The notes under the pieces: model-generated
Seen by the model: only the letters and a program-made list of their open reading frames with translations
The model's database searches: none
What the model was told of the DNA's origin: nothing
Shown: in pieces, positions 25,101 through 38,774 of the stretch
Layout: each line of letters begins with the position of its first letter
Position numbering within the stretch: position 1 is the first letter of the stretch
Source: Lichenostomus cassidix
Taxonomy: Eukaryota; Chordata; Aves; Passeriformes; Meliphagidae
DNA: 64,000 nt
NCBI GenBank assembly: GCA_008360975.2
Contig: CM039181.1
Location: 8,540,380 to 8,604,379 of the forward strand
Direction: 5' to 3'
Translations under genes and position numbers: made by a program

Positions 25101-28100
25101 GAATGAGCTGTCCTGGCCCCAGGGCAGCCCGAGATAAAGTCTGCTTTTGAGTTTCTCTTGCTGTTTCTGTGCAGGGCTCAGGTTGGCTCCTGTTCCCCTG
25201 CAAAAGAGAGAGGAGAGGGAAAGTACACTACATTTTGGGGTATGCAGGGGTGCAGCAGCTGAAGGCTTATGGGGTGAATTGAAAAAGCCTGGTAAGCAGA
25301 AAGCAGACAGAAAAAATACACTCAAACCTGCCTGATGATGACAAAGTGTGTTAAATAGGACTTCGTTGGTTTTTTTGGGTGGTTTTTTTTGTTGTTTTGG
25401 TTTTTTTCCTGTTTTGTTTTTTCTGCTGGAGAAATGGGATCTCTGGAGTTTCTGTGTTTCTAGTGAAGTAAGATCACATTGATAACACAGTTCACAGGTC
25501 AGATGAAAAAGGTCACTTCTACCTTCTAGAGATCTACCTAGGTAAGGTAGTGATGGCTTTTATGGGGTTTTTGCCTGGCAAAGACTTTCAACTTCTGTTA
25601 TTTGCAGTTGTCTTCTTCTTAAGTCTCCTCAGAGGGGTAAAGATGTTCTTTGCTGGATAAATAAATGCATTATTATATGGCAGCCTTGGATGTGAACTGG
25701 CTGCAGTGGAAAGAGCCTGGGCTGAAATACTTCCTGGATTTCTCTTACAATTGGAGAGCAAAGCGATTTTAGTTGGAGTCAGTAAAGGCTGTTTCAGTAA
25801 TCATTTCTAATAAACAAATTTGAACAAATTTATTGCTTGCTATTTGAAAGGATTTGATTCAGAATGAGGCTTCTGAAGGAGACTTCTGCTGCTTTCTGCT
25901 GCCCCTTTCATCTCCACATGTCCCCTGTCAGCCCTGAGGGGCTGTGGTGTTCCCATTCCATAGGGTGCAGTGACACATCCCCAGCTTTCCCCTTCCCTCC
26001 CCGAATTTAGCTGCTGCTGTGACTGGCCCAGGCAGTTGTTCTCCACATGAGATGGAACTGTCAGCGATTTTTCCAGTGTTTATCCTTTTAACTTCCCTGC
26101 CAGCTGCCTGAAGAAGCTGTGCTGGGGCAGATAGGGTGTCAGAGGAGTTTCTGTGCCATGCAGACCAAACCATCATCTCCACAGCCTTTGCAGAGGCAGA
26201 AATGCTCAGTGCTTTGCACTCACCCTGTGCTGCAGTCACTGGAACCTCAGCACACTGGAATTGCCTCTCAGAGGGGAAAGGACAATATCCCAGTGGGGCT
26301 CAGGGAGCAATGCAGCATTTAGAGCAAAGGCAGCTCACAAGGCACCAGTCTGGGGAGGTTTGGGAGGTGAACCCAATAACAAAATAGTGCTCAGAATGGG
26401 GAAATAACTGCAACATGAGCATCAGTGCAAGGAAGGGGGTGAGGGAGGTGGGGACAAGGCATTGATTTCTCCCTGTTCACCTGTAAACAAATCTCTGTAT
26501 TACATTCAAATCCTTGAGTGGAACATTTGGTGTCCCTTGTGCTGCCCAGAGTCAGAACAGCAGTGACAATCTTGGCTCTCAGTGCTCTAGCATTGCAATA
26601 AAGGTCTTTGCATTCTCTTCCCCAGAGCAGTGATTTGCCTGTTGGGCTGTGCCTTCACTATTTCCAGTCTGTAACACCTTCCTCTAGGAGTTTATTTGAA
26701 TGAAATTGATTTTATTTATATCCTACCTTTCTAGGGCTGTGACATGCTGCTTCCCTGGTGTTGCATTTTTTCCCCAAAATTAAAGTGCTGGAGGCAACTG
26801 CATGAGTTTTCCATTCACTGGGCAAGTGCTCATTCAGATCTGCATTAAAATCAGTGCAAACAAATTGGGATGTTTTCTTAATGGTGTAGAAGTGAATTAT
26901 CATTCTGTCCACATTTAATAGAGATCCTCTACTATTAAGATTTACTTTAATTTACAGATTTTTTTTTCTGGTCAGTGTGGAACAGGCAGGTTGGTAAGAA
27001 TGTTATATGTATTGAATTTGTGATTAACAGTAGTAAATAGGGAAATTGTTCTACAAGGATTCAGTTATGGCAGGGCAAGAACTGCATGGGACCAGCAAAT
27101 AATTGTGGCACATTTCACTGTAATTACAGTAATTGGGCTTTGTGTTCTCCTGAGTCAAAACATTGACAACAACTCAGAAGATATTTCTATTTTTACTGTC
27201 ACTGCAATTTGTATGCTTTGACCATTAACAGTCATGAAAAAATAAAAATGTTTTCAGACTGGTTTATTTTCTTTAATAGCCACACTGAAACTGTACTTCC
27301 TTGTTAAAATAAACACTTTCACTATAATGGCAGTTCTGAATCCCATAATGGAATGTAACTCTATATATTTATATTAGATGATACATTCCCTATGTGTAAT
27401 TCTAAGAGTTTGTATGTGTTAAGAGCTCTCCCTGCAGAGCTAACAAGCTGCCAAATTACATTTCACTGACTATTAATTGTTTCACTTTAAGGTCAAGTTC
27501 TTCTTGTCCTTTAAAAAAAAAAAAAGGCAAGCAGTGAAGAAGGATCACTTTCAAAGCTATTTTTCTCTTCTTTTCCCTCACTCTTATGGCTGTATATTTT
27601 GTTCTTCAGCATACCTGAATGAACAGTCAAGTATTTCCAGCCTTAAAAAGTTAAATGCATTAGTATTGGTGACTTGAATTTGGTCCTGGAGAGCTGATCT
27701 CTGAACATATTCACAAGGTGTAGATGGTATCTCCTGCTCAAAAACATGTTAAAAATACTTGTGGGCACAAGGATTGTGTCAGATAAGCAAAAGAAACAGA
27801 GTAAGTCTCAAGAGAATTAAAAAATGCTTTTCAAAATTGCAATGAGTCAAAGTAGTTTGCTGTAGAATATTGAAAAGCTCTGCTTTCTTGGAGATATTTG
27901 AATACAACTTGTCCTGTGAGATGTTTTCCCAGTGGTGTCCTGGTCACTGTTGGGACTCAGATGATCATGAAAACATCTCATTGTTGGGTTTTTCCTTCTC
28001 TCCATATCCTCCTGCTGCTGCCATGAGGCACAGCTTAATAGCTGTTAATCAATATATCTCCTGTGCAGCTCACTCTGTGGCTATCTCTGATGGTTCTCTT

Positions 28101-28362
28101 CCTCAGCCAACGAGGAAAATGTGTTTTCCAGCCCTTTTGCCAGACCTTACCTCTATACCCTCCATATCAGCCACACAGACTTGAATGAGTTTGGAATTCT
28201 GCTTTTTTTGGGTATGTTTAGAAGAAACAGCTTTCTTAAGGCAAAAAAGACAGTATTTTTTTTTTCAGGAACAGAGCCCAGGAGAGAGGAAATGTTGAAA
28301 CAAAGCTGGCCCTGGATTTTAAGAGATGGGAGGTTTCTGTGATTTGGGTTGAGAATGAGAAA

Positions 28363-28410
28363 CTAGGATTCTAGGATACTAGAATTCTAGGATTCTAGAA
28401 TCTAGGATTC
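28363..28410. repeat. ATTCTAGG-type octamer array
   Basis: About 48 bases consist of repeated CTAGGATT / ATTCTAGG-like words with internal TCTAGA symmetry. It resembles the ATTCTATG octamers at CR1 3' ends, but no CR1 body adjoins it. Origin uncertain. Confidence 0.75.
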
Positions 28411-28716
28411 AGTTATAGGCTTGCTGTTTGCCTGCTCTCCTTGTTTTGGGGCCTTTCTGAGACAAACCAGCATTCTGCAGTGCATGTTGGGCAATAATAT
28501 GGATATTTTCTGCATGGCTGTGGATTGTATGTGGTCCAACTGCCTGGATTCTTCCCTCTCTGGCCTTCTCCCTTTCACAGAAAGGATTTGGCATTTCAGG
28601 AGTAAAAGGAACTCTGCCAGCCACAGATCTTTTTCCATGCCCATGGAAATGCTCTAAAAGCCTTGTGCTTCTTGCATCAAAACTTCTCTCTGTCCTTCTC
28701 AGCTGAAGATCCCAAA

Positions 28717-28757
28717 AGCTTTGGGTTGGAAGGGAACTTACACATCATGCAGTTCAC
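28717..28757 (-). mobile_element. Possible CR1 3' remnant
   Basis: The + strand reads TTTGGGTTGGAAGGGAACTT, close to the reverse complement of a CR1 3' end. The match is only about 40 bases long and lacks the terminal octamers. Confidence 0.35.
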
Positions 28758-31700
28758 ATATTTATGATGCTGCAGAAAATGTTTGGTGTTTGTTGGGTTT
28801 TTTTTTGGTTTGGTTTGTAGTTTGTGGGATTTTTTTCTGGGTTTTGTTTTTGGTAAGTGTTACATCCTCCTTGTTTGCTACTTGTGAAAAGGATGTTCAG
28901 GCAGCTGGGCAGATAACACATCCTCAAGTGCATTCAAGAGTATGTTTAATTGTTTTCTCCCTGCGTGTTTCCCAGCACTGCATGCCTTTTCCCAGCTCTG
29001 CATGCCCTTGTGATTTCCAATAAGTGTTGGTATTTATTTACACCCCTGCTGTCCCTGCAGTGAGTGTCTGAGTTCAGGGGCTGTGAGGCTCTGTGGGACT
29101 TGGCCTGCAGGCTTATCTGCACAAAAGAATGTACAGCAAATAAAGGCAGCATTAGTGCATTTGGAGTGCTGATTGTTTCACATCAGATACACAGGAAAGC
29201 AGATGTTGGAGTTTATCTAAAACACTTGCAGCCCAATCTGTGACTGCAGCAGGAAGAGTGCTCAGCACTTTTAATGGAGTTAGCAACGTGTCTGCAGCAA
29301 ATACAAATTTATTCTTATTCCTAATTCACCTTTTCAGATGCTCTTTTATTTCTGCTCTGCTAGAAAACCACTGCTGAATTAATTTTGGTGTGATTTTGCA
29401 GGTTTTTTGGGGTGCAAAATGCCATTTTTGTTTTCCCTGAATTTCCCTGAATTTGAATCAGCCACATCTAGAATGATAATAAATTTAGCTTCCTGAAATT
29501 AGGTACAGAAAGTAGTTTAGCTTTTTAAACTCCACTGGTCACTGGTAGCTCTAAGGGATGTGTCTGGAAAAATGAGAGTATGTGGCATTTGCAGATGGCT
29601 CACATTTGAGTGCATAGTAAGGATGGCAAATCACAGCTTCAGGTGCTCAGATTTATAAGAGTTTAAAATAAAACTAAAATAAAAATATCTTATTTACTGA
29701 GTACACTCCTGACACTACTGTAGCTTCCCACACTAATGAAGAAAAGCTCTTATAATATAACTTTGATAAAGAAATTATCCAGTCCATGCTAATTAGGTTT
29801 TGCTGTATTATTCCAACGTGACTCCTCAGAGGAGCTCAAATGCCATTTGCCTGCTGAGATGAGTGATATATAAAGCAAGTTGAGGAGGTTTTTAAAAGCA
29901 GGTTGGTGTTCAGGTGTCAAACACTCCCAGGCCTCTGGGCTTCCATCAGCTGTTAACTTCCCTTTATTTTTCTGAGGAAAGTAAGGATTTGGAAATGTCC
30001 CAGTCTAGACCCCAAACCAGTTTGCCTCTAGTGTCATACAGAAAAGGAATCTAAGGTTAGATAAAGCCAACCAGTGTTACAAAAAATATCTCTGGATTGT
30101 GGTTGGATGTGTTTATCATATGATTTTACCACTTTAGAAACAGCCACTGAAATTAAAAGTAGATGTGTATGAAACTTAGCTTTCTTTTTTTGCTGGTTGA
30201 TTTATCTCTTGATCCATTTCAGGGATCCCTGGGTCTCTGGCATTCACTGGAATTTGTTGTGCTGGGGTAGATATTATTCTGTATTTTCAATTTGCTGCTT
30301 CCCACTCTACATGCTCTCAAAACATTATCTATTTTATGATGAAACAGGTACAACTTCTTCACCCTGTGAGTTTTAACACTTGGACAGGAGGGATTGCTCC
30401 TCTTCTTTTTCCTCTTCATATTTCCTTGCCTCCCCTGCTTAATACTCTGCAACATCAAATGTTGGGCATTAATTCCCATAAAGTCAGTTTGGACAAGGAC
30501 ATCTTATGAAAATAAATATAGAGAGGGAAGACAGAGTTGTTCTGGCTTGAGCTGCAGCTGTTACAAACTTCCATATGTAGTAGCTGGGCCTTACAACTTG
30601 GAGTTTTATTTCTGGAAAACATCACTGCCATGTGTTGAATGTGTTACAATGCTCCACATTTCCTCAAAGAGAAAGCACTATCCTGAATGATTATTGTGAA
30701 TTACTTTATTGCTCAGGAGCTTATGGCTTCTTGACACTTAAAAAAAATAAATGTTCCATTTAGTGTGATTTTTGGGAATTTTGATTTATGACTAAACATT
30801 GCTGTCTAAATGAGTTTTGGAAGCTCAAGGAAAGTGAGTTACCTTCAGAAATTGAGTTGGTTTCAGAAAGTGTGTTTTGAGTAAGAAGATAACTTCTCAC
30901 AATTCTGACAGCCACTCTAAGGACAGAAAATATTTAGAAAATACAATGTATTACATGGATTTACCATTAACATTAATTTAGGGACCAGAAAACATTATTA
31001 ATGTGTTAATATTTTATAGCAGAACCATGTAGAATTAATGAGTGATAACAGCATTAAGGGAAATCAGCATTGACCAATGTTTATTACAGTTGCAAGGATT
31101 AAACAATTAGGGTTGCAAGGATAAACTCTGGTGATGGCTTTAATACTTCACAAAATGAGTATTTTTAATTGAGCCAAGTGGCTCTGAGAGTCATTGGGGA
31201 TCTCATAATATCACCACCCAAATCTGATGAGCCTCAGAGCTGTGATTTCTGCTTTAACTTCATGTATAAGCACAGCACTTCCAAGAGCAGCTCTTTTTTC
31301 TCCTAATACTTTTGAGATAATTCTAATCTGGAACCAAGATGGCAAAAATTGTTCTGCCCATGGAAGCATGGGAGGGCAGAGGGGAAGCAGTGAGGCAGTC
31401 AGAGGTGTGACCCAAATACTTCATTTCATGGAGCTAAGTACACCAATTCCACCCAGCTGATAAAATTAACTGTGGAATATGTGTTACACAACTCCTGGTT
31501 GTATAAAATACAGAATCACATCCTTGAATTCTTCAAAATGCTCTCAGGAATGAAACATGTCCTCCCTGTGGGATGAGACTGCCATGGTAATCCCAGCTGG
31601 TGCGGCTGAATTTAGAAAGGCAGATTACATGCAGACTGCACAGGTATGGTGAAGTCAGCCCTGTACTGGATGGAAATGAGTTTTGGGGGTAGATCTTTAT

Positions 31701-32161
31701 AAAACATTAGCTTTTACCATTTACAGGGCTAGCTGCACTTCTCTGATTTTTGCAGTGTCTTAGTGAGCTCCTTCACTGATTGGCCATTAGAGGTTCTCTA
31801 AATCTGGAATGCAATTTGTACCTTTGTTAGGCTTGGAGCATGAGCTCAGCTCCAGCCCAGCTCATTCCCTCCATGGTTATCCTGCAGAGCCAACCTGAGG
31901 CCTCCTGGCTCATGGGAGAAATTTTAAACACTGCTGACTGCAGTGACCAAAGAGCACTCTGGATTTGAGTATTCTGTTTGTATGATAACAGCATTTTAAA
32001 GAATGGCTTTAAAGCCATCAAAGCATGTGTGTCAAATGGTGTTGAGTGAGGAAAGGAAAGTCTGATTGTTTTTTTTGCCATGCCCACATTGATGGTTCAG
32101 AAATGGTGAATTTCTGTTCCCAGGAGAAAGCCCTCAAGCAGACAAACCTTCTGTTTGAAGC

Positions 32162-32190
32162 ATGTATATGCATATATATATATATATTTG
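32162..32190. repeat. AT-rich dinucleotide repeat
   Basis: About 11 AT units flanked by TGTATATGC, 170 bases upstream of exon 11. Confidence 0.85.
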
Positions 32191-32357
32191 TATGGTGAAC
32201 ATTCTCAGCACTGACTTTACTGATTCTGACTAAACCCAAAGCTACATCTCACATTAGGATCATTTCTTTCACGTGCTGCACAGCACCCCAGGCCATGCTG
32301 AGAGCATGCAGATTTGTCTCTCTAACATATTCTGATTTCTCTGAATTATTTGTGCAG

Positions 32358-32472
32358 TGAGAAGGCGTCTGGAAGGACACAGCCAGGACATGTCACGGGC
32401 AAACAGCTTCACTGAGGACATGGACCTGCTGCCTGAGGAGTCACCTCTGCCAGCAGCCTCTGATGTGACACA
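32358..32472 (+). CDS. KCNQ1: KCNQ1 exon 11: distal A-B linker with conserved NSF box
   Basis: This 115-base exon completes the codon split with exon 10 and ends two bases into a codon, the same phases as the 121-base human exon. Translation in this phase gives RRRLEGHSQDMSRANSFTED and then MDLLPEESPLPAASDVT. The core RANSFTEDMDL aligns with human RTNSFAEDLDL, while both sides differ and the exon is two codons shorter. The acceptor is TGTGCAG at 32351-32357. The donor is GTGAGT from 32473, which splits the last codon and avoids the TGA that would follow in an unspliced reading. The segment sits just before helix B, whose exons are not in the window. I am confident of the exon because phase, splice sites and core motif agree. 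Confidence 0.92.
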
Positions 32473-32560
32473 GTGAGTGAGCAACAGCTCCTTACCTTGC
32501 TGCCTTTTTCAGCCTGGAAGTGAAACTTGAGATCATTTCAGTATAGGAGGTAATGTGAAA

Positions 32561-32607
32561 GTGGATATTTATTGGAGCTCCAGGGGCAGTTCTGGAAGAA
32601 TATCCAC
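32561..32607. other. Short hairpin after the exon 11 donor
   Basis: GTGGATATT and its exact complement AATATCCAC are separated by 29 bases, starting 88 bases downstream of the donor. It may be chance or an edge of an old insertion. Confidence 0.4.
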
Positions 32608-35147
32608 AAAAGCCCAACCCTCACAGGGATGAATACAGTTTGATAGGTTTTAGGAAATTAGAATAGTTGATAAAAAGTACCAATTAGGAGGATAAGTGGT
32701 GATGCAATTGGTAGGAAATCATTTATTCCTCTTGATGTGGATGTCAGGTCCATAGAAACAGAATGATCTTGCAACTGAATATTGTTAAATCAATGATTTT
32801 TATGTTCTAAGCCTAATGACAGATGACATATTATCAAACATATTACTCAAATTTTAGCTTCTGAATATTTGTAAGAAACTTCAAATGCATAGAAAGCCCA
32901 AGGCCAGAAAGTATAGATGTAATTCTAAATGGAGCATAGCAGTTTTCACTTCTGTCACTGATCATCTCATTTTCTGTGTCAGCATTTCTACCTAGTAGGA
33001 TGCATTCATTTAAGAGTTGCCCTGATTTTGAGCAGCAATGTGGTGTCTCATTATTTAAATAGTGAACTTTATTAGAGCAGCACAGAACATGATGTCTTTG
33101 TGGATCCTGGTTTAAACTCCCAATTCCAATGCAAACAATAAGCTGTTAACACTGTATTTGCCTGACGTGCACATCAGTATTAGAAATACTCAGAGTAATC
33201 ATTTATCTTGTCTTTTGGCAGAAGTGTAAGCAGGTAAGTCTTGGTGTGTGCTGCACTTGCCTGGCTGTGTGAGCTTTCCAGAACAGCATGTCTTTTGCTT
33301 TTCACTTCATTAGGCCAACAAATTTTCATCCCCAAGCCATAAAAGCAGCAATGATTGGACAAAAACACTTCCAAGAGCAGAATTCAGCCAGAGGGGTGTG
33401 TGTGTTTTTGTATACACAGTGAGATTCCCAACCTGCAAAACAAGGGAAAACTTGGCTTTGCCATTGCAGTCCATGCCAGGATCCCACAGTGCTGACAGTT
33501 CCACGTGAGGCACTTTGTGAACTCAGTTTTGACTTGGTGCAGCTGCCAAAAGGGAAAGTTTTGTTTGCCTTCAGCAAGTGTTGTGAGCTACAGAATCACT
33601 GCTGCAGTGAACCTTTATTTCAAAGCCTGTGACTGGTCATTCTTTAAACTTCCTGTGTTGATTATTAAACATGATATTAAACATGACACTACAACTGCAA
33701 TGTTCCAGGGTTGTTTTCTGTCATGGGAACAACAGGTGCTTGTGAGATATGCTCTGGAGGATGGATGATAGGAAAGATGCTCTCTGCCCCAGGCTTTGCT
33801 TTAGGCCACACTCTGTTCCAAATTCCCTTCCTGGTGTGGGCAGGGCAGACATGGTCCTGGGAGAGCAGAGCTCCTTCCCTTGAGCCTTGTCCCCTGAGCC
33901 AAACCTCTGTCACATCAATCTGCATAGGTGTGTGGAGCACATTCATGGCTCAGGAACTCAGGTGGGTTTTGCCAAGCAAGCCCCAGGCTGCCTGAAAACT
34001 GCTGCTGTTGTTGTTTGAGGTGATATTTGAGTGGCAGCAAAGCAGTTCAGTGGGTTGCAGCACTGCCCAGGTGTCAGAGGTGGATACATCCAGCAGTGGG
34101 ACTCTGAGGTCAGAGGCCATGCAAGCTGGGAGAAGCTGAGCTGTCAGTAAAATCAAACAGCAAGCTTGGAAATCAAGCTTGAGAGAGCTTTCTGTAGAAA
34201 CACAGCTGCTTTGGGTCCCTTGGATAGCTGGGATGATGTTTCTGGGGATCTCTGCACAAATGGGAACAACTCCTGAGCCAGGGGAGAAAAGCATCCCATT
34301 CAGTTTATAACTAACTCTGTGGCTGCCTGAAGCTCCTGCTGAGTATCTCTGGCCCAATCCCTCAGGGGCAAAAATCCTGAGCAGAGCTCTGTTTTCTGAT
34401 GGCTTCTTCTGAGGTGTCCCAAGTTGAATAAGAATAATGTTGGTGGGGATTATTCAATTCTGACAGATTAAATAAATATGTTAATCAGTTGATGAGTAGT
34501 TCTGTTTTTAGCAATGCATGATTGGACTGCCTCATTGCCTGATGTAATTACTCACCTAATATTTCAAATTCTCTGATGAGCAGGCAGAAGGGAACTCCAT
34601 CAGTGCATCACTGGAGTTCTGCAAGAGTGAAGGAGACAACTGAATAACTTCAAGCCTTAAATTTTTCTTTTGTTTTTTATCTCCATGTGGTTCTATGGTT
34701 AGGCAGATTGTGATGACAAGAACCCTTGGCCATGCCAATGTTTTCTGTCATACACACCAGAGTTAACCTTCCCTCAGGAAAGAGAGAATTTGGCCAATAG
34801 GCTGCACTGAAAGATGACACCAGCCTGGTCCCAGATAGCACAGTCTCAGGAAAAATACACACAGCACCAGCTTTAGAGGCAGACATCCTGTTTTTGTTTT
34901 TCAGAGCTCTGTGGTTTAAAGCTGTGATGTCTAAAGCTCTTTCCACTGTAAGGAAAAGCAAGAGTTAGAAATTCTGCATGTCAGCGTGGTTAAGCAGCTG
35001 CGGTTTTGTGCATTTTGTGGCTCCCTGGGGTCACCCAGAGGTGAATGCCAGCTGCTGCCCTGGCAGGGAGCAGGACAGGGCTCACCTCTGCAGGTGAGAT
35101 CCACACACTGTGCCCACGGGATGTGGTGTTCCCTTGGGGAGCAGCTG

Positions 35148-35219
35148 AGCTGGAGCTGCAGCTGGAACTGTAGCTGGAACTGCAGCTGGAACTGCAGCTG
35201 GAGCTGCAGCTGGAGCTGC
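35148..35219. repeat. 12-bp tandem repeat, 6 units
   Basis: Six contiguous 12-base units of AGCTGGAGCTGC or AGCTGGAACTGC, one ending in T. Each unit junction with a C before it forms CAGCTG, an E-box and PvuII site. Confidence 0.92.
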
Positions 35220-35872
35220 AGCCAGGGCAGTGAGAGCTCTACCTGCTCCCCACAGGGAAAGTGGGGCTGAATATCTTCTCATAGGGTGAAGAGCAAACCA
35301 GCACTGCTGTTCTTGGTGAAGGTCTGTCCACAACAGGGTCAGGCTGTGTTTAGGAATCGTGGATTTAATCCAATCCTGGCTGAAACAGTTCTGTGCAGAG
35401 GTTTAGGGAGCATTAAGGTGCTTGTGCTGCATTCCTGTGCAGCAGTGTGTGTGCTGTGCCTGTGAAAAATGCTCATTTTTTCTGTCTGAGCTCTTAAAGC
35501 AGTGCAGTAGAGGCACAGAGACTTGGATGTGGGAGCTGATATCCACTGCTGACATCCACTGCTCCCACCTCCTCCAGGTCTTTATCTCAATCTCATGGCA
35601 CAAAACTGGCTCTTAGGTGGTACAAGGGAAATTTCACCTACAAAATTATTAGCAGGACAAGCCAGCAGTAGAATGTGGTTATTAAACAATCAAAGGAACC
35701 TGAGGAGGGGGAAAAGACAGATCTGAGGTGAGGCAATGGATGCAAAACAAAGCTCTTCTAACAGGAAACTGAGACCCCGAGGTGAGGGTGACTGAATGGC
35801 TCTGTCATCAGTCATCAGTGGTGAATCCTGATACAAAAAGAGCATCCCAAATTAATCCCACATTAATATTTA

Positions 35873-35937
35873 TAGAATTAATTATAATATTATAATTATA
35901 ATAATTAATAATAATTGATTAATAATAATTAATTCAG
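35873..35937. repeat. AATT/TAATAATT-rich low-complexity tract
   Basis: About 65 bases of almost pure A and T made of TAAT and TTAATAAT words with several short palindromes. Confidence 0.8.
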
Positions 35938-38774
35938 TGGTGAGCAGGACTGCTGTGAGGACTGAGGCTTGCTGAAGCTAGCAGGTTGGGTTATTTTTGT
36001 CTGCTGGTGGTTGTGCTCTCTCCAGGCTGCCTGCAAGCACAGCCCAGAGCTGTTCCCACCTCACTGAGCTGGGCTCTGCACAGACTGGGGATACCCTTAG
36101 CACTGCTGCTCACTGGGATGAAAAATCCAATTTGTGTTCAGAGGAGGATGCTTCATGGTTCATCTTGGAATCTAGCTTTTCTCTTTAAAAACAAGTTTAG
36201 GAGCAGTGTTGTTTTGGAGGTTTTTTTCTCTGGTTATATGATTGGCAGGTGTGAAATATGACTAATTTCCTTCCTTGCCCTCTAACACAGAAATTTTATA
36301 CAAAGTGAATGTGACAAAAGGTAAAACTTACGCTAGGTCTGAAAGCTTGCTTTAGATGTGCTCAAAGAAAGTGGTTATTGCTAAGCCCTTGGAAAAACGG
36401 ATGTTCAACCCACCTATCTGACTTTCAGCCTTCCACTATCTGTAGGTGGTAGTGAAGGTTTTGTCAGGGCCTGAAGAATATTTTTTTTGTCCTTCTTTGT
36501 CTCTGCTTGAAAATCTAAGAGTGCAACTCATAACACCAAGCACATTTTCAGTCTTTCTGTGGTTTTGGTCTGTCTCTGCCAGCTCCATTTATCTTTGTAT
36601 TTTTATCATCACTTCCTCCTATATAGCCCATTGCTTTTAATCTTATTAAAGAAACAGTTCACCTTCTCACCAGCAACTCTATCACACTGAATTGAATACA
36701 TTGTATAATCTAGTAATTAGATAGTGATCTTGTGTGGGATAATTGAATCTGCTATGACTCATTAATAACATTTTTATGACTAAGATAGTGTCCCTGGGGT
36801 GTCCCACAATGAGTGGAGGGCATAAATCTGTATCCATCTTATTTCCAGGTTTCTCACTGTCTGTTGGCTTTGACACTTTTTAATCCCCATTCTCAAGTAC
36901 ATCTACTACAGGTATTACTGATGCAACTAGTTCTGTCCTCAGCATGGCACTTAAAACCATGATTCATTGCTTCAAAGAGAGATTTTAATGAGAATCTGTC
37001 GTTTCTGAACAGGAAAAAAAAAGTGAAATAGTGAAAATTTAACAGACAGTAGTAATTGCTAATCTGATTCCATGCTTTTTACCACTAGATGGTCTTGTGT
37101 TAAATTACACTTTTTAGCACTACCCATTTTTGTTTTGTCACTTCTAATTTAGAGCTCTTTAAAAGGGCTGCCTTGGGATTTGTTTCAGCACCCAAAGTAT
37201 TTTTATGACCATGTAATAGAAAAGCAAGGCTGGCATTAGTATAAATTGGTGCCATTATGCAATAACCATTTGTAAGAATTTGACACTGATTCTGAGGGGT
37301 TTTGGAGGTGTTTTTTGGGTTTTTATTCTGGAGTCATGGCGAATTTTTGCTTTTATTTGAAAGTTTGGCCAGTGGAGGGCACTGCCCTATAACACAGGAG
37401 AAACAGAAACTCCAATTTCAGCTTTCCAAATCCCATTTGTCATTTCAGCAAGCTTACTTATGAACTTAATTCATCTGCATCTGAATTTCCCCAATGTTAG
37501 ATTGGCAAGTTGCCACACTAAGGAAAACCCCTACTAAAGCATCACTTTAATGAGAAATGTAACCAAACCCCAAAGGCTCAGCTTGGTTATACTTTCTTTT
37601 CTGGAAAACAGGCTATTGTAGCAGCAAACTGAAGGCTGTCAAAATATACATTACTGTATGTATCTTACCATGTAAACCTCTGTGCAGCAAAATTTCCAGA
37701 TCTGATGGAAAAGTGTGAAATCAAAGGTTGCTTTGGAAACAGAAGCTTCTACAAAACACGTCCTATAATTGGTTTTTTTTTTCCTTAATGAGTTTTCTAA
37801 TAATTTCACAGAATTTTCAAGTGCGAATGGAATTTTTCATGGCAGTGAGTTTTTCATGGGGTGAAGTGACTCTGGGATTGGTTACAAACACCTGTCTTGG
37901 GTGAGAAGTGGTTAACAAAGAATGTATCTCTTTCCAGATCCAATGAAAGACTCACCTTTGTGGCTTTGCTTTACACAGAAATTTGTTATTTATCTCAGTA
38001 GCAAGTCAGAGAAGGGGAAAAAGGCAACTCTGTCATTTGTTACTGAGAGGGCTGCAGGGAGCTGGATTGGATTCCTGTCACCAATACTGTCACCTCTTGT
38101 CTGCAGTGTGAGGAGAAAGCCAGGGAGGGGGAATCATGTCCTAAAGGCTTTGTTTGGATGTCAGAATTTGTCAGAATTTTTAGTTCAATGTTATTATAAT
38201 CCATTTACTTACAACTGCCAAGCTCCATGCCACATGGCAATATCATAAGTGCCTCTACATGTACCTGGGATGGGAATTTGGAAAAACAGAACAGAAAGTG
38301 TGTTCTTTGCTGGAGGTGACAGTGACAGATCAGCCCAGCCTGTCCAGGTCACACAATAAAGTGTGTCACCTGTGCTGCTTGTTTTTGGGGAGGGGAGGAT
38401 AAAACACCTCGGTGGGAAAAACTTGATGGTTGCAATGCACAGAGAAGTGTGACTTTGGCTTTGTGTAGGAAGAGCCAGTGATTTCTGTCACCCCTGCTCT
38501 GGTGGGTTTGCAATTTTTTTGGCTTGAGAACTAAATTTAGCACTGAATTGAACCCCATCTGTGCCTGTTGTGGTCACTGGTTGTGTTCATTGTCTGTTTG
38601 TGTGAAATATTGTGATGGGAAGGAGGAGCAGGACAGGAATCCCTGGTGTCTGCAGCTAAAACATCCAGGGCACTGCTGTGTGCCTGAGCTGTCCATGAAC
38701 CACAGGCTGTGCTTTCTATTGGCAGCAGTCAACACAAAAATCCTCTAGAAATTGCATATAAAAAGTCTTTCTTC

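Larger units (their letters stand above)
12090..32357 (+). other. KCNQ1 intron 10
   Basis: This 20.3 kb intron runs from donor GTAATT to acceptor TGTGCAG. It carries the 24-bp minisatellite (12920-13213), a CR1 pair (15497-15975), a G-quadruplex motif (17474-17496), a degenerate AT-rich repetitive stretch (19860-20215), a 23-bp palindrome (22129-22151), an ATTCTAGG-type array (28363-28410), a possible CR1 tail (28717-28757) and several G/T-rich tracts. The other stretches, notably 13214-15496, 15976-17470, 22152-28360 and 28760-32357, show no gene, RNA or recognisable element. No CpG-rich block was seen. Confidence 0.88.

Noticed and set aside
32535..32700. Possible second LTR-like piece after exon 11
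   Set aside because: Only an AATAAA-like complement and a short hairpin are visible; no direct flanks or other LTR signals.
33950..34357. 135-codon minus-strand frame
   Set aside because: Composition is random-like, with no recognisable family and no supporting splice or promoter context. The same applies to the 141-codon frame at 48879-49304 and the 129-codon frame at 44928-45317.
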